Source of the DNA: Nocardiopsis eucommiae
GTDB taxonomy: Bacteria > Actinomycetota > Actinomycetes > Streptosporangiales > Streptosporangiaceae
Length of the DNA: 64,000 bases
Direction: 5' to 3'
Assembly (NCBI GenBank): GCA_018388625.1
Contig: CP074402.1
Span: 4,836,001 to 4,900,000 of the forward strand
In this document: positions 8,931 to 17,093 of the stretch, piece after piece
Layout of the letters: every line of letters begins with the position of its first letter
How positions within the stretch are numbered: position 1 is the first letter of the stretch
Translations under genes and position numbers: made by a program
The notes under the pieces: generated by a model
Databases searched by the model: none
The model's input: the letters and a program-made list of their open reading frames with translations, nothing else
What the model was told of the DNA's origin: nothing

Positions 8931-9239
8931 ATCGCCCTCTCCATGGGATATCTGTCGCTATGGCTGAACAAAGATTCTCTACCGATCCTAGCGATATGCC
9001 TGGACCCATAGGAGACGCCATTGGCAAGGTCTGTGGTGAGGCCGCAACAGAGCGAAACTCTGCGACTCCATCCAGATATCCCTTTTCGAGTCAAATGTGG
9101 GGCTTCTTAGCTGATCGTCCGCACCCAAGATCGTCACGACTCATGGGTCGATGCCCCCAGGACACGAAAACCCAGATGGCGGATGTCAAGAGTGGCCACC
9201 CGAAGCCAAGACCACCGCGAAGCACCCGAGGTGAGACAG
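8931..9239. other. Divergent intergenic region
   Basis: The region separates the minus-strand regulator from the plus-strand ATPase gene. GC is lower around 8945-9000. An open frame on the plus strand crosses it but has no family-like sequence. No confident promoter or RNA was found. Confidence 0.4.
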
Positions 9240-9709
9240 ATGCGGGCTACCCAGAACCACTCCAGGACACCAAACACCCACCTCGGGCGCTATCCCCGCG
9301 CCCTCCGATTCTCCGAGCCCGCACGTCACGGAATCCTGCTCGGACCCACTCGCGAGTACCGAGCCCTTTCCGCCTGGTGTCGGAACATGCTTCCCGTTCA
9401 GGGGACCCGTCTGGCCCGCATCACGCGGATCCTCGTCACCAACTCCCACCAGCACTCCCGGTCGGGCCTGCCCGGCGGAACCGTCCGCGTGGTCCTGGAC
9501 CAGTCCCGACCGCTACTCCCCACCTCTACGTCACGGATCAGGGACCGCGAGACACCGTCCGGCCCCAGTACCCGCAGCTGAACCCCGGAGAACGCGCGTC
9601 CGGGCTGGCGGTCCTGAACCGCCTCGCCCTGTCCTGGACCCCCTCCTGGACCTGGGACGGCAACCGCATCCAGCAGACCACGGTCGAGGTTGTCCTCGAC
9701 CTCAGCTGA
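9240..9709 (+). CDS. ATP-binding protein, HATPase_c_2/RsbW-like, copy 1, frameshifted
   Basis: A small GHKL-type ATPase of the anti-sigma-factor (RsbW/SpoIIAB-like) class common in actinomycetes. The ATG at 9240 has GAGGTGAG six bases upstream. The N box is seen as RILVTNSHQHSRSGLPGG and the G1-like box as YVTDQGPRD, then GLAVLNRLALSW and a final beta strand VEVVLDLS. The two halves lie in different frames; one extra C in the CCCC at 9518-9521 joins them into 156 residues. It probably binds a sigma factor or an anti-anti-sigma partner; the partner is unknown. It is the first of three related genes in 2.5 kb. Confidence 0.75.
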
Positions 9710-9818
9710 CCCACCACCCTCACCCCGCCACACCCGGGAGCCGAACCGCATTTCCCGGCGGGACGCCCACCTTTTACACCCGTGCATCACCAACCACTCT
9801 CAAGAGAACTGGACGAAT

Positions 9819-10004
9819 ATGAGCGCTGACCGCCTGCCGCCTCGACCTGGGTGGTTCACCCGAGTACTCACCAACCCCCGCTGCACCACTGCTTGCTCTC
9901 GGGGTCCGTTGATTCCCGCGCCCAGGAGGCCAATCGACTCCATCCCCTTGCAGGTCCTGGAGGTCGTCCTGGTCGGGCTGCGACGTTGGGCGGTGGCCCC
10001 GTGA
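9819..10004 (+). CDS. Small hypothetical protein upstream of ATP-binding copy 2
   Basis: A 61-residue basic, Pro-rich open frame (MSADRLPPRPGWFTRV..., ending GLRRWAVAP). Its TGA overlaps a GTG (GTGA, 10001-10004) that is a good start for the next gene, which suggests coupling. The ribosome site is weak. Not recognised, and it could be a non-coding leader. Confidence 0.4.
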   Translation: MSADRLPPRPGWFTRVLTNPRCTTACSRGPLIPAPRRPIDSIPLQVLEVVLVGLRRWAVAP

Positions 10005-10563
10005 GCGTGTTCTCCCCGAACTGACCTCCCGCGAGGCCACAGTCCCCTTGGCGAGCTTCATCAAGCCCTTCCACGCCCACTACTTCTCCCGCACCGTGGG
10101 CACCCCGTTCCGTAAGCGCAAGTACGCCTTCGCAGGGCTCCCCGAACTGATGCCCCTGGTCCGCGCGTTCCTGGACACCAGCGCAGCCGAACGCAGCACT
10201 GACTACCGGTTCCTGTTCACGCTGCTCGGCTCGGAGCTGGCCAACAACGCCCTCTCCCACTCGCTGTCGAGCGATCACGGCCAGACCTACTCACTCACCG
10301 TCGACCGAGGCGCGAACGGCATGACGTTGACCTGCCAGGACCAGGGCACCCGGAACCCCATGGCCCCCGGGCCCCTCACCGCTACCGACCTCGCCACCTT
10401 GGCCCCCGACGCGGGTCCGGGCAGCGGCCGAGGCCTCGGTCTGGTCAACGCGCTGGCGGACCGATGGGGAGATAACGGCAACCCGAAGTTCCGACAGGTC
10501 TGGTTCCACCTGTCCTACGACCTCACCCACAACCCATGGACCCGGATCGAGGGAGAGCAGTGA
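10001..10563 (+). CDS. ATP-binding protein, HATPase_c_2/RsbW-like, copy 2
   Basis: A GHKL ATPase of the anti-sigma type. Motifs: N box ELANNALSHS, G1 box CQDQGTRN, G2 box GRGLGLVNALADRWG. The uninterrupted frame begins only with a TTG at 10048. The better start is the GTG at 10001, which overlaps the stop of the small gene before it; that needs one extra C in CCCC at 10014-10017 and gives about 187 residues with the expected N-terminal strand. The stop TGA at 10561 overlaps the next ATG. Function is inferred from the fold; no partner is known. Confidence 0.78.
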
Positions 10564-11084
10564 TGTTGGACATCGACACCCGGGACCTGCTCGCGACCGC
10601 AGAGGACGCGTTGGCCGCCCCCACTCATCTGACTCCCGCGCAGGTGGACGTGTGGCACAACCACACCCTGCGCAACCGCATCCCGGTGATTCTGGAAGCC
10701 CTACGGATCGCGCGGGAGAAGAGCGATGGGGAACTGGCGGTCCGGTTGATCGACCAGGCCATCCACGACTACCCCGCACCCACCCGGGTACCCGGCAACC
10801 GGCCCGTAGCGGGCAAGGTTCCGAAGCAGAACAACCCCCATCCGGAGTCGCTGCCGGTCCCCGAACACGTCCTCTGCACCCTGCTGCACAAGCACTGGAA
10901 CATGACCGTGGAGGGCCACGTTCCCAGCGAAACCTTCGTGGCCCGCCGCCCCCTCGGGTGGACCGGTGACGGCGACCCCTACGAGCGCATCACCGCACCC
11001 ACCCGCACCGAACTCCTCCGGCTGCTCGCTCACCGCCACCTGGGTGTTCACAGGAGTGACCCGGAACCTCCGCCCGCTGCCTGA
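10563..11084 (+). CDS. Hypothetical protein coupled to the ATP-binding genes
   Basis: A 173-residue soluble protein not assigned to a family. Its ATG (10563) overlaps the upstream TGA by one base, and a GGGAGAG site precedes it. Its stop abuts the GTG of the next ATPase gene. It has a helical N-terminal half (LTPAQVDVWHNHTLRNRIPVI) and a C-terminal half with HVLCTLLHKHW and RITAPTRTELLRLLAHRH. Its fixed position between two anti-sigma-like ATPases suggests a shared regulatory role, but that is inference. Confidence 0.65.
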   Translation: MLDIDTRDLLATAEDALAAPTHLTPAQVDVWHNHTLRNRIPVILEALRIAREKSDGELAVRLIDQAIHDYPAPTRVPGNRPVAGKVPKQNNPHPESLPVPEHVLCTLLHKHWNMTVEGHVPSETFVARRPLGWTGDGDPYERITAPTRTELLRLLAHRHLGVHRSDPEPPPAA

Positions 11085-11729
11085 GTGGGCCCGAAGCCGT
11101 TCCATGAAAAAGCTCTGGCGGGTGCACCAACACCCCCAGAGCAGGCCGACAAGTACCAACCCCTTGAAGAGAAAGCGATTGCCGACATGGCCATTGTGCC
11201 GCACACCCCTGCCCGCGACCACACGAACAGCCCGCCTGAGAACCAGTCTCGGTGGGAGTGCCGGGTCTACCCCGGGCAGCTCTCCCAGACCAGCCAGGTC
11301 CGAGCGGACCTGGACGCCGACCTCCACCGTCTGTTCTCCCCCACCGCCGAGGTGAAGGAGGAGATGGTGTTGTGCGTGAGCGAGATGTTCGCCAACGCCT
11401 GCGAACACTCCCGCTCCGGACAGGACCCCGACGGACGGGTGGTCCGCACCCTGGACCTGCCCCGTCCGGGAACGGTGCGGATCTCGATCATCGATGACGG
11501 CACCCGCACCAACTCCACCACGGACACCGTTCCGAAGGTCCCTCGCAGGCGCACCAGGCAGCAGCAGGAGCGCGCCGAACGCGGACGCGGCCTGCTCCTA
11601 CTCGACCACCTCTCCACCCGATGGGGATTTCGGCCGGTGCTGGACTTTCCGTTCTGCGCCGGGCTGGGCACCGTCATCTGGGCCGAGTTCACCCTCCCCG
11701 CCCTGGTCGCTGGAAGGTGTGCTCGATGA
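11085..11729 (+). CDS. ATP-binding protein, HATPase_c_2/RsbW-like, copy 3
   Basis: A GHKL ATPase with N box CVSEMFANACEHS, G1 box IIDDGTRT and G2 box RGRGLLLLDHLSTRWG. The GTG directly after the preceding stop gives 214 residues. An ATG at 11189 would remove a poorly structured 35-residue N-terminus and may be the real start. The last codons overlap the next ATG (ATGA). It is the third member of the class in this block and differs clearly from the other two, so this is not a recent duplication. Confidence 0.8.
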   Translation: MGPKPFHEKALAGAPTPPEQADKYQPLEEKAIADMAIVPHTPARDHTNSPPENQSRWECRVYPGQLSQTSQVRADLDADLHRLFSPTAEVKEEMVLCVSEMFANACEHSRSGQDPDGRVVRTLDLPRPGTVRISIIDDGTRTNSTTDTVPKVPRRRTRQQQERAERGRGLLLLDHLSTRWGFRPVLDFPFCAGLGTVIWAEFTLPALVAGRCAR

Positions 11730-12219
11730 CCAGTCACCAGCTCAGCCCGGGGGTGCGGTCCGTCCTGGTCGCTCCCCGAGGCCACCGCTTCCCCCGCCCG
11801 GCGCGCCCACAGCGGACCGGGCCGTCCCGGGTCGTTCCGGCTACGGCAACGGCTCCTCGCGCGAAGTCGCCCCAGATCGAACGGGCTCACACCGAGCTGC
11901 CCTGGTCCGAGTCACACCAGGACCGTCAGGAACGCCTCCTGCGCCAGATGCAGGGCAATCCGCGAGTGGCCTACATGCTCGAACATGGACCCCTCCCGCA
12001 CTGGGTGCACGTCGCCCGCCAACAGCGCGAACGGAAGGCACGGGAGGCGGCCACGAACCAGGCCGAGCCGAAAGCAGCCCTCCCCGAGGCCGCCACCGCG
12101 CGCCCCGCCCCTGGTGGAGGTGGCCCGCCTCCGCCATCAGCTCCACGCTCCTCCTGGGCCTGACCACCCTGGAGATCCTGGAGCAGTCCCTCACCCACAA
12201 CATCGGCCTCCTGAGCTAG
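11726..12219 (+). CDS. Hypothetical protein with C-terminal membrane segment, frameshifted
   Basis: The gene starts at an ATG overlapping the previous stop, with GGAAGG upstream. The N-terminus is basic and Pro-rich, followed by a helical region (SHQDRQERLLRQMQGNPRVA, LPHWVHVARQQRERKAR). As read, the frame ends in low-complexity Gly/Pro at 12163. One extra C in the runs at 12103-12111 leads to a hydrophobic segment (AISSTLLLGLTTLEILEQS) and a stop at 12217, giving 164 residues. It is probably the last gene of the ATPase operon and might tether it to the membrane. Not recognised. Confidence 0.55.
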
Positions 12220-12233
12220 CCGAACACCGAACC

Positions 12234-12263
12234 GGGCCCGGCGGCGGCATCGCCCCCGGGCCC
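12234..12263 (+). terminator. Hairpin after the ATPase operon
   Basis: GGGCCCGG (12234-12241) pairs with CCGGGCCC (12256-12263) around a 14-base loop just past the last gene. It separates the operon from the low-GC promoter region that follows. Confidence 0.55.
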
Positions 12264-12543
12264 CACCTATCCCCACAGTAGGAAGACGACTGCTGCCCGC
12301 TGAACAGTGAGCGAAGACCACCTCCAGAGCCTGCCAACCGCACCAGAGGCTCTACATGAGTCGAGGCAACCAGAAGATCCATCCGTTCGACAGAGATTCT
12401 ACTTGCTGCAATTTCTACCGAACCAATATTCACACCAGAAATCCCAGCCCCTGCATGCGCTTGGGAAACATCTAAAGTCAAAAATTAAGCGAAATGCGCA
12501 ACCCAGAGGTCATCAATAGTCAATCCGACCGCTGGAGGACCTA
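12264..12543. other. Low-GC intergenic region
   Basis: About 280 bases with clearly lower GC than the genome average, especially 12370-12540. No open frame with a ribosome site was found. It leads into the promoter of the small peptide gene. Confidence 0.5.
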
Positions 12544-12572
12544 TTGACTCCCCGGAGGACTCAACATATCCT
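12544..12572 (+). promoter_or_regulatory. Sigma-A-type promoter for the peptide locus
   Basis: TTGACT (12544-12549) and TATCCT (12567-12572) are separated by exactly 17 bases. Transcription would begin near 12579 and give a leader of about 30 bases ending in an AAGGGAGAG ribosome site before the ATG at 12609. This is one of the best-matching promoters in the window. Confidence 0.75.
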
Positions 12573-12608
12573 CATCGTGATTCACACTCCAAGCCAAGGG
12601 AGAGAGCC

Positions 12609-12758
12609 ATGCGTGATTTCTCGAACGACCTGGTAGTGAACGTGGAGATTCTGTCTGGAGTCCACGACCGCTTCGACGCCGAGCACTCCGACCCGACTGG
12701 CACTTCGGTAGGTGACGACGGGGAGAATCGCGACGGTTTCACCCACGTTGAGCCCTAA
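12609..12758 (+). CDS. 49-residue acidic peptide, candidate modified-peptide precursor
   Basis: A short gene with a strong promoter and ribosome site. The peptide begins MRDFSNDLVVNVEILSGV and continues with an acidic, Gly/Asp/Thr-rich tail (HDRFDAEHSDPTG, then GDDGENRDGFTHVEP). The first 18 residues have the hydrophobic-acidic look of a leader recognised by modifying enzymes and loosely recall FxLD-type leaders. It has no Cys and few Ser, so lanthionine chemistry is unlikely; Asp, His, Asn and Phe could be hydroxylation sites. An oxygenase gene follows after 32 bases. The precursor role is inference from size, position and composition. Confidence 0.6.
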   Translation: MRDFSNDLVVNVEILSGVHDRFDAEHSDPTGTSVGDDGENRDGFTHVEP

Positions 12759-12790
12759 CCTGAACCAGCGTGTTATCGCGAAGGGAATCC

Positions 12791-14014
12791 ATGGAACATC
12801 GGTTCGTGCAGGAGATAGAGCGGGCGCTCAACTGGTCAGGTCCATTCATGCTGGGCAAGGAGTTCGCGCACGGGAGCATGACTGACCCCGCCCTCCCCTC
12901 CCGCCTGCTGACTCCGTACAAGCTTCTCGACCTCATCATGAGGCGAAGTCTGGCGACCCCGCAGTTCCGATGTTTCCAGGCAGGCGAGGAACTTCATCCT
13001 TCCCGGTTTCTCAGCGATACGGTGAGCCGCCGCGGGCAAAGCGTCCGTGTCCCTGACATGAGCAGGCTCGGCCGACTACTCGAAGAGGGATGCACCCTCG
13101 TGCTCGACGAGGCGAACTTCTTCGACCCCACGATGGAGGTGTCATGCCGTGCTCTGCAATGGTGGTCGCACGAACTCGTTCAGGTCAACACGTACCTGAC
13201 TACTCAGAACGCCGCCGGTTTCTCCCTCCACTGGGACGACCATGACGTCGTGATCGTCCAACTCTCAGGGGAGAAGAGTTGGGAGATCCGGGGAACTTCT
13301 CGACCCGCACCGATGTATCGGGACGCCGAATCCAACAACGAACCGCCCGAGGATGTGCTGTGGACCGGGACCATGAGTCCTGGCGACATCATGCACATTC
13401 CCCGTGGCTACTGGCACCAAGCCACCCGCACTGACAGAGGGGACGGCTATAGCCTTCACGCGACGTTCGGCTTCGTTAAGCGCGCAGGAGCGAACTGGAT
13501 CGCCTGGCTCGCGGATCGCTCCCGTGAACACGAGTTGTTCCGTCTTGATCTGGAGCGGTGGGCCACGAGGAAATCCGCCGAGACCCAGCAAGAGACCCTC
13601 GTCCATGCCGCAGCGGAACTACTCAAGGCGCATCCGCCCGCAGAATTTCTCTCCACCAGAGAAAAACAGCGCCCCGCCCCACGCCACATCCCCCATATCC
13701 CCATCTTCGGTGACCTCAATGAAGTGGTGTGCGTGACGGAATTCCCTCCGCATATCGAGCAGGAGGGAGACTTTATCACTGTCCAGGGCGCTGGGAAAAA
13801 GATAACCTTCACCACGAAGGCGGCCCCGGCGTTACGCATGCTCCTCAGCGGAACACCAGTAAACGTGGCCGCTGCAGCCGAGTACACAGATATCGACGCC
13901 GCACAACTCGCTGACGTCCTCACCAAGGAGGGACTGTGCGCTCAGCTGACCCCGGAATTGTCCTTGGGCTATACCGATCTCGTTACGAACGAGATCTTCT
14001 CGAAGGCGCCCTGA
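12791..14014 (+). CDS. JmjC/cupin-4-type Fe(II)/2-oxoglutarate oxygenase
   Basis: A 407-residue cytoplasmic oxygenase of the RoxA/JmjC-hydroxylase type. The ATG at 12791 has AAGGGA six bases upstream and is preferred over a GTG at 12770. The metal triad is visible: His147 and Asp149 in SLHWDDHD and His209 in PRGYWHQA, within a double-stranded beta-helix at about 105-230. A C-terminal part (about 300-407) looks like the winged-helix extension of ribosomal oxygenases. Known relatives hydroxylate ribosomal proteins or peptides. Beside the small acidic gene it may hydroxylate that peptide. Its 3' end overlaps the next gene by 79 bases. Confidence 0.82.
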   Translation: MEHRFVQEIERALNWSGPFMLGKEFAHGSMTDPALPSRLLTPYKLLDLIMRRSLATPQFRCFQAGEELHPSRFLSDTVSRRGQSVRVPDMSRLGRLLEEGCTLVLDEANFFDPTMEVSCRALQWWSHELVQVNTYLTTQNAAGFSLHWDDHDVVIVQLSGEKSWEIRGTSRPAPMYRDAESNNEPPEDVLWTGTMSPGDIMHIPRGYWHQATRTDRGDGYSLHATFGFVKRAGANWIAWLADRSREHELFRLDLERWATRKSAETQQETLVHAAAELLKAHPPAEFLSTREKQRPAPRHIPHIPIFGDLNEVVCVTEFPPHIEQEGDFITVQGAGKKITFTTKAAPALRMLLSGTPVNVAAAAEYTDIDAAQLADVLTKEGLCAQLTPELSLGYTDLVTNEIFSKAP

Positions 14015-14808
14015 AATTAGGGATCTATCGGATCGACACCAGTTACAACTATCTCGACTTCGCCGCCCACCGGACTCTCTCACAGCGCGCGGGAGATCTT
14101 CTACCAGGCCTGTCGATCTCCACCAAGGTCGGGTTCTTTCCCACTGACACAGGCCACAGTGCGCACTCATTGGCCCCTCAGCGCTTACGGCAGGCTGTGG
14201 AACAGAGCGCGGAAGAGCTCGGGGTTCCCCCGGACGTGGTATTTCTCCACAACCCTGAGCACAGCCTCACACATGTGGAACCCGAGGAGGCAAGCGATCT
14301 TCTGGCTGACGCCGGAGCTGAACTGGAAGCGTCCGTGTCCACTGGGCTTTGCGGATCCTGGGGTATCGCGTCATGGAACCCGCGGCCTCTTCTACCCGCG
14401 ATCAGGGTCCAGAGGAACGTGCCCGTCCCGAAGATATTCATGGCGCGCGCGGGTCTGACCGTCAGCGCTCGCGTCTTGGCCGCCATAGAATCAGCGACTG
14501 CTCTTTGGGAGCTTTCCCCGAGCCAGCGTTGGGGGATGAGCCCGTTCGCTGGACACAGCACGGACCCGGTATGGGACCGAATCAATGCCCGTGCGTTCCT
14601 TCTCGATGACACATCCACCTCAACCCTGGCTGCTGTTTTCCGAGTTTCCTTCGAGCTCCCAAAGGCCAGTCGTATGGCAGTCGGAACCAACCAACTGGGC
14701 CATCTTCGCGAGCTGCTCCAGGCGGCACGGCTGCACGTCAACGATTCATCCGTTGCCAGCTACCGAAACCTTTTGGGCGCGGCTTCTACCACCCCTTCGC
14801 CACTCTGA
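13936..14808 (+). CDS. Aldo/keto reductase family protein
   Basis: An NAD(P)H-dependent oxidoreductase of the (beta/alpha)8 fold, 290 residues. The GTG at 13936 has AAGGAGG at ideal distance, although it lies 79 bases inside the oxygenase gene. The catalytic tetrad is recognisable: Asp34 and Tyr39 (IDTSYNY), Lys64 (ISTKVG), His105 (VVFLHNPEH). The C-terminal cofactor region is less typical. The overlap implies translational coupling with the oxygenase, so the two enzymes probably act on one substrate. It could reduce a carbonyl formed on the peptide or on a small molecule. Confidence 0.82.
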   Translation: MRSADPGIVLGLYRSRYERDLLEGALKLGIYRIDTSYNYLDFAAHRTLSQRAGDLLPGLSISTKVGFFPTDTGHSAHSLAPQRLRQAVEQSAEELGVPPDVVFLHNPEHSLTHVEPEEASDLLADAGAELEASVSTGLCGSWGIASWNPRPLLPAIRVQRNVPVPKIFMARAGLTVSARVLAAIESATALWELSPSQRWGMSPFAGHSTDPVWDRINARAFLLDDTSTSTLAAVFRVSFELPKASRMAVGTNQLGHLRELLQAARLHVNDSSVASYRNLLGAASTTPSPL

Positions 14809-15044
14809 GCTCCGGCCTGCTCCCAGCCCTGAAAGCCATGGAGACGAGCTGGTTCACCCAGCTCCCCTTCAATCCCGTCCGAGGTTGGACACGGAGCCCG
14901 ACATGGCAGAACTGCTGGATCCCGGTTCTCTCCCCCAACAGCCAGCTGCGCATGGAAAAAGGCGCCCTTACAGGATCGAGAAAGAGGACCCCCTCCGTAC
15001 ACGGGCAGGGCGGAAGGCACGGATCCTGTTTGGTTGAGCTCTGC
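14809..15044. other. Convergent intergenic region
   Basis: The space lies between the reductase (plus) and the phosphotransferase (minus). No gene or strong hairpin stands out; short AG-rich stretches are present at 14950-15000. Confidence 0.4.
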
Positions 15045-15911
15045 TCACGAGAGTTGGGGTAGGAGTGTCTTCGCAGTGTGCTCCATAGCCGCTCCGATCG
15101 GCAGCGTTAATCCCGTGCGCCGTGCTGCGCGGGCGACGTTGGCGCACAGGAGCAGTTGGCACAGCCGACCTGAGCGAGTGGACAGAACGTCATCGAATCG
15201 AGCACGAACCTGCTCAGCAACCTCCGGGACTCCCAGAGAGGCCGACCACAGGCACGCGGCATCCCAACCACGAGGGGCCCGCCCCCAACTCTCCCAGTCC
15301 AGGAGCATGAACTCCGGAGCGGTGACATTGGCATAGCCCAGGTCACCGTGCGCGCAGACCCATTCCTCACCCCCGACGCGTGTGTCGATGTCGGGCCCGT
15401 AGACCTCGTGGATGCGTCCGGTCAGGTGCTCCTGGGCCAAGGCGACACGGTCAGTCGTGTGGCGAGACAGGACGTCCAAGGCCTCTTCCAGCGCACTCCA
15501 CCATGCCCCCGAAAGCCCAGGGTCAGTGGTGATGCCCGCCGTGGCAGAGACAGCTGGCGATGTGGACAGGGTGCTCTCTTCGGCCTTCCACACCACACCC
15601 CGCCCCTCATCCATCCAAGTGACGGTGGCCATCCATTGGGGGCGCGGCACTCCAGAGATCTGTGTCGCCGACTCGCTGCCAGTCCAGGCCTGGACATTGA
15701 TTCGCGAGATCCGGCGCCAAGCCAGGCGGACCCATGTCCCGGCGTCGGTGGGAAAGCCAGCGGTCCCGTTGAGGCGGTTGTAGTGGACGCCTTCGCTGTT
15801 GAAGGAGCGCCCCAGTTGTTCCTGGGCACGGGTCAAGACATCGCTGATGTCCACCGCCGACAGGTCATCCAACACCACGGGCGCGCCCGCCACGTCCGGA
15901 GAAAACTTCAC
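15045..15911 (-). CDS. Aminoglycoside-phosphotransferase-like kinase
   Basis: A 288-residue protein with the APH/choline-kinase fold. The catalytic loop is CAHGDLGYANV (about residues 188-198) and the Mg-binding acidic motif is LLDWESW (about 204-210). The N-lobe (about 1-100) is divergent. Members phosphorylate aminoglycosides, homoserine, macrolides or other hydroxyl groups. It converges on the oxygenase-reductase pair, so it may phosphorylate their product or give self-protection, but the strand change weakens that link. The gene starts 63 bases from the distal end of CRISPR array 1. Confidence 0.78.
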   Translation of the reverse strand: MKFSPDVAGAPVVLDDLSAVDISDVLTRAQEQLGRSFNSEGVHYNRLNGTAGFPTDAGTWVRLAWRRISRINVQAWTGSESATQISGVPRPQWMATVTWMDEGRGVVWKAEESTLSTSPAVSATAGITTDPGLSGAWWSALEEALDVLSRHTTDRVALAQEHLTGRIHEVYGPDIDTRVGGEEWVCAHGDLGYANVTAPEFMLLDWESWGRAPRGWDAACLWSASLGVPEVAEQVRARFDDVLSTRSGRLCQLLLCANVARAARRTGLTLPIGAAMEHTAKTLLPQLS

Positions 15912-15973
15912 CGGCGGGGCTCCCTTCGCATGCAGGGAGTGGGCTGGCTCAGATGGTCAGGAAGATGCTTGGG

Positions 15974-16553
15974 GGGTCCATACCCACGTGCGCGGGGAGC
16001 AGAGGAGAAAGCTTCATAGGAGCTCCCAGGGCATGGGTCCATCCCCGCGTGCGCGGGGAGCAGGCTGTTGTTCACTGCCACTCCATTCAGTGGTTGGGTC
16101 CATCCCCGCGTGCGCGGGGAGCAGCTTGTCGCGCTGATCGTGAGGGTGTCGGTAAGGGGTCCATCCCCGCGTGCGCGGGGAACAGTGCTCCCAGTTCTGG
16201 CCCTGCCATTCCTTGACGGGTCCATCCCCGCGTGCGCGGGGAGCAGCACCGGGCGTGCACCATCCTCGCGATTATCTCGGGTCCATCCCCGCGTGCGCGG
16301 GGAGCAGCCCGCCACTTCGATTGGCGGGGGTCGCGCTGCGGGTCCATCCCCGCGTGCGCGGGGAGCAGGGTGGAGTTGATGTTCAGGTCACCGTCTCCGG
16401 TGGGTCCATCCCCGCGTGCGCGGGGAGCAGGGTGGAGTTGATGTTCAGGTCACCGTCTCCGGTGGGTCCATCCCCGCGTGCGCGGGGAGCAGGGGCGGGA
16501 CCCACGGGGTCCCGCCCCGCTCTCGGGTCCATCCCCGCGTGCGCGGGGAGCAG
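15974..16553 (-). CRISPR. CRISPR array 1, type I-E-like, 10 repeats, 9 spacers
   Basis: There are ten 29-base repeats, read on the minus strand as CTGCTCCCCGCGCACGCGGG and then GATGGACCC. They begin at 15974, 16035, 16096, 16157, 16218, 16279, 16340, 16402, 16464 and 16525. Spacers are 32-33 bases. The repeat matches the E. coli-type I-E hairpin in minus orientation. The leftmost repeat is degenerate and the leader lies to the right, so transcription runs leftward. Spacers 7 and 8 from the left are identical. Repeat 4 carries one change in its terminal bases. No cas gene is near. Confidence 0.97.
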
Positions 16554-16627
16554 TCTCACTAACCTGCACGTTTGTCAGCGGAAAGACGCCAAATCTGCAA
16601 GTTGTTGAGAAACAGACATTTCACCCA
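16554..16627 (-). promoter_or_regulatory. CRISPR leader 1
   Basis: These 74 bases next to the array match the flank of array 2 at 70 of 74 positions. They are AT-richer than their surroundings. This is the leader that carries the crRNA promoter and the integration signals. Confidence 0.9.
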
Positions 16628-17093
16628 TCTTCGTGGCGATCTCCTTTGCTCTTTCTACCGCCCCCGGACCCTTACGGCTACTCCGTTCCGCAATCAGCGA
16701 CTTCACAAGCGTCGGCTGGGACAACGTGTCACCTGCGCGGCAGAACCGGCTAGAGCTGAGCGCCGATGACCGTTCTACGACGTGAGTTGGGGCGGCGGGA
16801 ATCCTCTATGGCAGACCCGCCCATAACCCCAGCCATGTTCGGGCCCCGCTCACCGCGTAGCCCTTGGGGTGATTCGTTCCACTCAGGACAATGTGGGTGG
16901 ATGGTGTTCCGCGCACCGCGTGGGTTCAAGCGCTCGTGGGTTGGAGGCCTCCGCTCGTCCTCAGGCAGGACGTCAGCGACCCTCCGGCCCTGATCGCCCC
17001 GGGGTTCCAGCGATCGACCAAGACCGCCCCGAACCGGGACGGGCAGCCTCCGCCGGAACCTCCAGCGAGGACTGCCCGTTCCGGCTCGCGAAC
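16628..17093. other. Intergenic region, no gene seen
   Basis: About 470 bases between leader 1 and the stop of the amidohydrolase gene. Open frames exist on both strands but show no family-like sequence or ribosome site. Part of it may still belong to the leader. Confidence 0.4.

Noticed and set aside
8960..9239. The 5' part of a long plus-strand frame before ATP-binding copy 1
   Set aside because: It lacks family-like sequence; the gene proper begins at the ATG at 9240, which has a clear ribosome site.
15953..16608. Open frames of up to 145 codons across CRISPR array 1, on both strands
   Set aside because: They encode only periodic Arg/Gly/Pro-rich repeats set by the 61-base CRISPR period; this is an array, not a protein.
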